Shown here piece after piece: positions 22,704 through 25,228 of a DNA stretch of 25,228 nucleotides. How positions within the stretch are numbered: position 1 is the first letter of the stretch; each line of letters starts with the position of its first letter. The DNA comes from an uncultured Streptococcus sp. (GTDB lineage Bacteria > Bacillota > Bacilli > Lactobacillales > Streptococcaceae): contig CAKQDX010000025.1 of the NCBI GenBank assembly GCA_934229725.1, forward strand, positions 1 to 25,228, in the 5' to 3' direction. A program made the position numbers and the translations under genes. The notes below the pieces were generated by a model, which was given only the letters and a program-made list of their open reading frames with translations, made no database searches and was not told the DNA's origin.

Positions 22704-23342
22704 CTAATCAATAAAAGCTAGTGTTTCCAAGGTCTGTCGCTGTAAGATACCATAGGTCTTAAAGGCTACCTTTTCAATGATTCCTTGGTCGATAAACTGT
22801 TTAATGACTCTTTGGACATGGCGGTAGCTGGTCCCAAAACTGGCTGCTAAAATAGATGGTGACAGTTGGAAGCTACCCTCTTCCTCAATACTCAAGATGT
22901 GGGTAGCCAAACGCTCCCTGACAGGGTAGCTAACATTTCTTGAGGCAGTAATGCCTTGCTTATGTAGTGCCATTGCTAGGTTACGTCCAATTTGATAGAG
23001 AAAAACTGGGTCTTTGAAGAGCGCTTCTTTATCATTTAATGGCAGTTGAACTGCCTGAACGTCTTCAAGGGCAATGACTGAGGAACCCGCTAATTGATTA
23101 GTCATGAGTTCAACGTCTCCTAATAGCTGTGGTTGGTGAAGCATTTCTAGGATATGTTCTTTACCATTGGATAGGGAGCGAACAATTTTTACTCTACCTG
23201 ATAAAATGTAGGTTAGCTCAGTGATAGCTTGTCCTTGTGTGCATATGTAGTCGCCTTTCTGAAAGGTGACCTTTTGTAATTGGTTAAGGTAGGCTGCAGG
23301 AAAGACCTGGTCAAGCTGAGATCTTGTAGTGGGATTAGGCAT
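22704..23342 (-). CDS. Crp/Fnr-family transcriptional regulator
   Basis: The 212-residue protein has an N-terminal cyclic-nucleotide-binding-like beta barrel (about 15-115; FQKGDYICTQGQAITELTYILSGRVKIV is its typical strand pattern) and a C-terminal winged helix-turn-helix (about 165-200; LAASFGTSYRHVQRVIKQF). The pocket reads GDVELMTNQLAGSSVI and lacks the arginine that holds the cAMP phosphate in Crp. Only one N-terminal Cys is present, so it is not an iron-sulfur FNR sensor. The ligand is unknown. It is divergent from an MFS transporter gene, with a 16-bp perfect palindrome between them, and probably controls that gene and itself. AAGGAG before the ATG supports the start. Confidence 0.88.
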   Translation of the reverse strand: MPNPTTRSQLDQVFPAAYLNQLQKVTFQKGDYICTQGQAITELTYILSGRVKIVRSLSNGKEHILEMLHQPQLLGDVELMTNQLAGSSVIALEDVQAVQLPLNDKEALFKDPVFLYQIGRNLAMALHKQGITASRNVSYPVRERLATHILSIEEEGSFQLSPSILAASFGTSYRHVQRVIKQFIDQGIIEKVAFKTYGILQRQTLETLAFID

Positions 23343-23354
23343 ATGTCTCCTTTT

Positions 23355-23418
23355 TAGGACCTAGGTCCTATTTTTTTAGCGCTTCTTAGATTATAATGAA
23401 AAAATAACTATCAGACAA
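23355..23418. promoter_or_regulatory. Divergent promoter region with 16-bp palindromic operator
   Basis: TAGGACCTAGGTCCTA (23355-23370) is a perfect palindrome. On the plus strand TATAAT (23392-23397) has no good -35; with transcription starting at about 23404, the palindrome centre lies at -41.5, the class II activator position of Crp/Fnr proteins. On the minus strand the overlapping TATAAT (complement of 23390-23395) has TTGTCT (complement of 23413-23418) at 17 bases, and the palindrome would then lie at about +14 to +29 of the regulator gene. The self-complementary ATTATAAT thus serves both promoters. Confidence 0.7.
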
Positions 23419-23448
23419 GTAAAGAAAGGATGCTCTTATCCCGATATT

Positions 23449-24606
23449 ATGACAAAAATTTTAGAAAAAATAAGCCTGCTTGGGCTATCTTTGCTTTTGA
23501 TTTCGGCCTTCTCGATTTCAACCGCTCTACCACCTATGTTGGACTACTATGGTCCAACCTATACTGCTTCTCAAGTCGAGCTTTTAGTGTCTGTCCCTTC
23601 ATTTTCTGTAGTGGCTATGCTCTTACTTAACCCTTTTGTTGACAGATGGTTAAATGACAGGCAATTGATTATGACAGGTTTGCTTTTACTAAGTAGTGCT
23701 GGGATCTTCCCTTTCTTTGTTCAATTGTATCCACTTGTCTTACTGTCACGTCTTGTTTTTGGGATGGGGATTGGTCTCATCAATGCCAAGGCTATTTCCA
23801 TTATCAGTCAGCGTTATCAGGGCAAAGAGAGGGTTCAGATGCTTGGGGTTCGAGGTTCTATGGAATTGATTGGTGGGGCATCGTGTTCCCTGTTAGTTGG
23901 ACAATTGCTGAAAATTCATTGGACACTTGCTTTTCTTATCTATGGTTTTGGTTTTATCATCCTAGCCATGTACCTCCTCTTTGTACCACCAATGGAGCTG
24001 GCAGAGAAGAAAGAGACACAAAAAAGTAAACAAGGTCTGGATCAAAAAGATTTGGCTATGATTTTAGGCATGGCCCTCTTGGCAGGTTTTGTGATTTGCA
24101 TTAATTCATCGATTAGTTTGCGCGTGCCTCTGTTTCAAATTGATGGTAAGACCATTGCCAGTGGTCAATCAGCTCTGGTCCTTAGTTTGGAGCAGGGAAT
24201 TGGGATTGTAGCTGGACTTAGTTTTGCTTCATTGATAGGTCACATCAAGAACCGTCTCTTGCCGATGGCGCTGTTTTGCCTATCTATTTGCCTACTTGGA
24301 ATCTCCCTGGCTAACAACTTGCTGATATTGATTTTGTCTTCTGTTGGTGTTGGTTTCTTTTACAATATTGTTCTGACCATTATCTTTAACCGTCTTTCTG
24401 AACGTATTGCTAGAAATTTGCTGAATAAGGCGACGGCTTATGTTCTCCTAGGATGCAACCTAGGCTCTGCCATATCTCCTTATGTTTTGAAAGTATTGGC
24501 ACTGGTTTCTCCAAGTTTTAGTTGGATTTTCCTAGCTTATGCTCTGGTCAGTTTTCTACTTTTCCTAGGATTCCTTCTGAATTCAAAAATGGTCAAAAAA
24601 GCCTAG
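23449..24606 (+). CDS. Major facilitator superfamily transporter
   Basis: The 385-residue membrane protein has about 12 hydrophobic segments, starting with LLGLSLLLISAFSISTAL. It shows MFS features such as the DRW loop motif after segment 2 (PFVDRWLNDRQ) and SRLVFGMGIGLINAKAISII in segment 4. A hydrophilic central loop (about 180-202, KKETQKSKQGLDQKD) separates the two halves. The substrate is unknown; it could be an efflux pump. It is divergent from the Crp/Fnr-type gene. The ATG at 23449 lacks a well-placed ribosome binding site: AAAGAAAGG ends 19-20 bases upstream, next to another ATG at 23430 in a different frame. The start is therefore less certain than for its neighbours. Confidence 0.87.
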   Translation: MTKILEKISLLGLSLLLISAFSISTALPPMLDYYGPTYTASQVELLVSVPSFSVVAMLLLNPFVDRWLNDRQLIMTGLLLLSSAGIFPFFVQLYPLVLLSRLVFGMGIGLINAKAISIISQRYQGKERVQMLGVRGSMELIGGASCSLLVGQLLKIHWTLAFLIYGFGFIILAMYLLFVPPMELAEKKETQKSKQGLDQKDLAMILGMALLAGFVICINSSISLRVPLFQIDGKTIASGQSALVLSLEQGIGIVAGLSFASLIGHIKNRLLPMALFCLSICLLGISLANNLLILILSSVGVGFFYNIVLTIIFNRLSERIARNLLNKATAYVLLGCNLGSAISPYVLKVLALVSPSFSWIFLAYALVSFLLFLGFLLNSKMVKKA

Positions 24607-24638
24607 GCCATGAAAGTCTTAAACAGGGAATCTTACGA

Positions 24639-24667
24639 TTGACAAAGATTAGTAGATAAGCTAAAAT
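24639..24667 (+). promoter_or_regulatory. rpsO promoter
   Basis: TTGACA (24639-24644), a 17-base spacer and TAAAAT (24662-24667) form a near-consensus sigma-A promoter. Transcription should start near 24674, giving a leader of about 82 bases. Confidence 0.9.
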
Positions 24668-24673
24668 AGAGAG

Positions 24674-24755
24674 GTCGTAAAGACAAACCAACTCTTTCTT
24701 GGTTTTAGGAGAGCCAATCCTAAGACTCGGATGGAGCAAAAAAAGGAGAAAAAAC
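24674..24755 (+). promoter_or_regulatory. rpsO leader with two hairpins, possible S15 autoregulatory site
   Basis: The leader contains AAACCAA (24685-24691) facing TTGGTTT (24698-24704), and TTAGGA (24705-24710) facing TCCTAA (24718-24723). They lie shortly before the AAAGGAG ribosome binding site. S15 represses its own translation through leader RNA structures in several bacterial groups, but the structures differ between groups. A regulatory role here is inferred only. Confidence 0.4.
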
Positions 24756-25025
24756 ATGGCAATCTCAAAAGAGAAAAAAAATGAAATCATTGCACAATAC
24801 GCACGTCACGAAGGTGACACTGGTTCAGTAGAGGTTCAAGTTGCTGTCCTTACTTGGGAAATCAACCACCTTAACGACCACATCAAACAACACAAAAAAG
24901 ACCACGCTACTTACCGTGGTTTGATGAAAAAAATTGGTCACCGTCGTAACTTGTTGGCATACCTTCGCCGCACAGACGTTAACCGTTACCGTGAGTTGAT
25001 CAGCTCACTCGGACTCCGTCGTTAA
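24756..25025 (+). CDS. rpsO: 30S ribosomal protein S15
   Basis: The 89-residue protein is the primary 16S rRNA-binding protein of the 30S platform. Its typical blocks are HEGDTGSVEVQVAVLT, INHLNDHIKQHKKDH and RRNLLAYLRRTD, ending in LGLRR. An upstream in-frame start adds 19 residues at 24699, but the ATG at 24756 follows AAAGGAG and gives the standard length and N-terminus MAISKEKKNEII. It has its own promoter and is transcribed alone within the window. Confidence 0.98.
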   Translation: MAISKEKKNEIIAQYARHEGDTGSVEVQVAVLTWEINHLNDHIKQHKKDHATYRGLMKKIGHRRNLLAYLRRTDVNRYRELISSLGLRR

Positions 25026-25037
25026 TAACGATACTAA

Positions 25038-25126
25038 GGGCGTAAAAAATCCGTATGAAAATAGGGAAACGACGTCGTGTTCAAGGAACACAAGGAGTTT
25101 CATCTTTTTCACTAGGATTTTAGCCC
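25038..25126 (+). ncRNA. Possible structured RNA downstream of rpsO
   Basis: Nested pairings can be drawn: GGGC (25038-25041) with GCCC (25123-25126), AAAATCC (25046-25052) with GGATTTT (25115-25121), ATGAAA (25055-25060) with TTTCAT (25098-25103), and an inner hairpin GTGTTC-AAG-GAACAC (25077-25091). The element lies between the rpsO stop and a terminator. It could be a 3' UTR structure, an independent small RNA or the leader of the next gene. I do not recognise a known family. Confidence 0.4.
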
Positions 25127-25134
25127 GAGTTCAA

Positions 25135-25168
25135 AACAGCTCTCTAGATTTAGAGGGCTGTTATTTTT
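25135..25168 (+). terminator. Terminator after rpsO
   Basis: AACAGCTCTCTA (25135-25146) pairs with TAGAGGGCTGTT (25151-25162) with one G-U pair and a 4-base loop, followed by ATTTTT. The remaining 60 bases of the window show no further feature. Confidence 0.9.
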
Positions 25169-25228
25169 GTCTTTTGGTTTATGTTTAATCCCAAGATACA
25201 AAGACCGTTAAAAGCACAAAGCAAAAAT

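Noticed and set aside
24699..24755. 19-residue extension of S15
   Set aside because: The extension lies in the leader; S15 has its standard length from 24756.
25055..25123. 22-codon reading frame (MKIGKRRRVQGTQ...) after rpsO
   Set aside because: It has no ribosome binding site, and the same bases fit a nested RNA structure.

Overview
The window is a piece of a Streptococcus chromosome, most likely of the salivarius group (S. salivarius or S. vestibularis; S. thermophilus is a close alternative). The evidence is an AT-rich sequence with strong Shine-Dalgarno sites, a ComX whose promoter carries a ComR-type box, a GH66 dextranase, RpoE/PyrG/RsmE/Rel/Dtd proteins of clearly streptococcal type, and a 5S rRNA-tRNA-Asn tail of the usual streptococcal rRNA operon. 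The species assignment is an inference. No phage, CRISPR array, plasmid origin or resistance gene was seen.

Layout. Positions 1-250 are the 3' end of an rRNA operon (5S, tRNA-Asn, terminator). Positions 210-1860 hold insertion-sequence material: one full-length ISL3-family transposase on the minus strand and, just beyond it in the same orientation, a 3' fragment of a second related copy ending in an inverted-repeat hairpin. Positions 2090-2690 are the competence sigma factor gene comX with its promoter. After a long perfect hairpin come a minus-strand MscS channel gene and then, on the plus strand, tig (trigger factor), rpoE (RNA polymerase delta) and pyrG (CTP synthase). The pyrG leader looks like a GGGC-start, CTP-sensing attenuator. 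A four-gene operon follows (DUF3013 protein, Nudix hydrolase, prmA, rsmE), then a cell-surface cyclic-nucleotide phosphodiesterase/nucleotidase. A minus-strand nrdI gene has a pair of NrdR-type boxes. Then come rel-dtd (stringent response and D-aminoacyl-tRNA proofreading), a large surface dextranase, ilvA, minus-strand def, a divergent Crp/Fnr-type regulator and MFS transporter pair sharing a palindromic intergenic region, and rpsO followed by a possible structured RNA and terminator.

Most of the window is core housekeeping for translation and nucleotide metabolism: trigger factor and deformylase act on nascent chains, PrmA and RsmE methylate the ribosome, S15 builds the 30S subunit, Dtd proofreads tRNA charging, Rel sets (p)ppGpp, and PyrG and NrdI feed nucleotide pools. 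The accessory or niche-related parts are the IS cluster next to comX, the two large surface enzymes and the regulator/transporter pair. I found no clearly new multi-gene system. The most informative signals are regulatory: the regulator/transporter palindrome centred at -41.5 of a promoter, the NrdR box pair, the pyrG attenuator, the comX box, and two surface proteins with non-standard C-terminal anchors.
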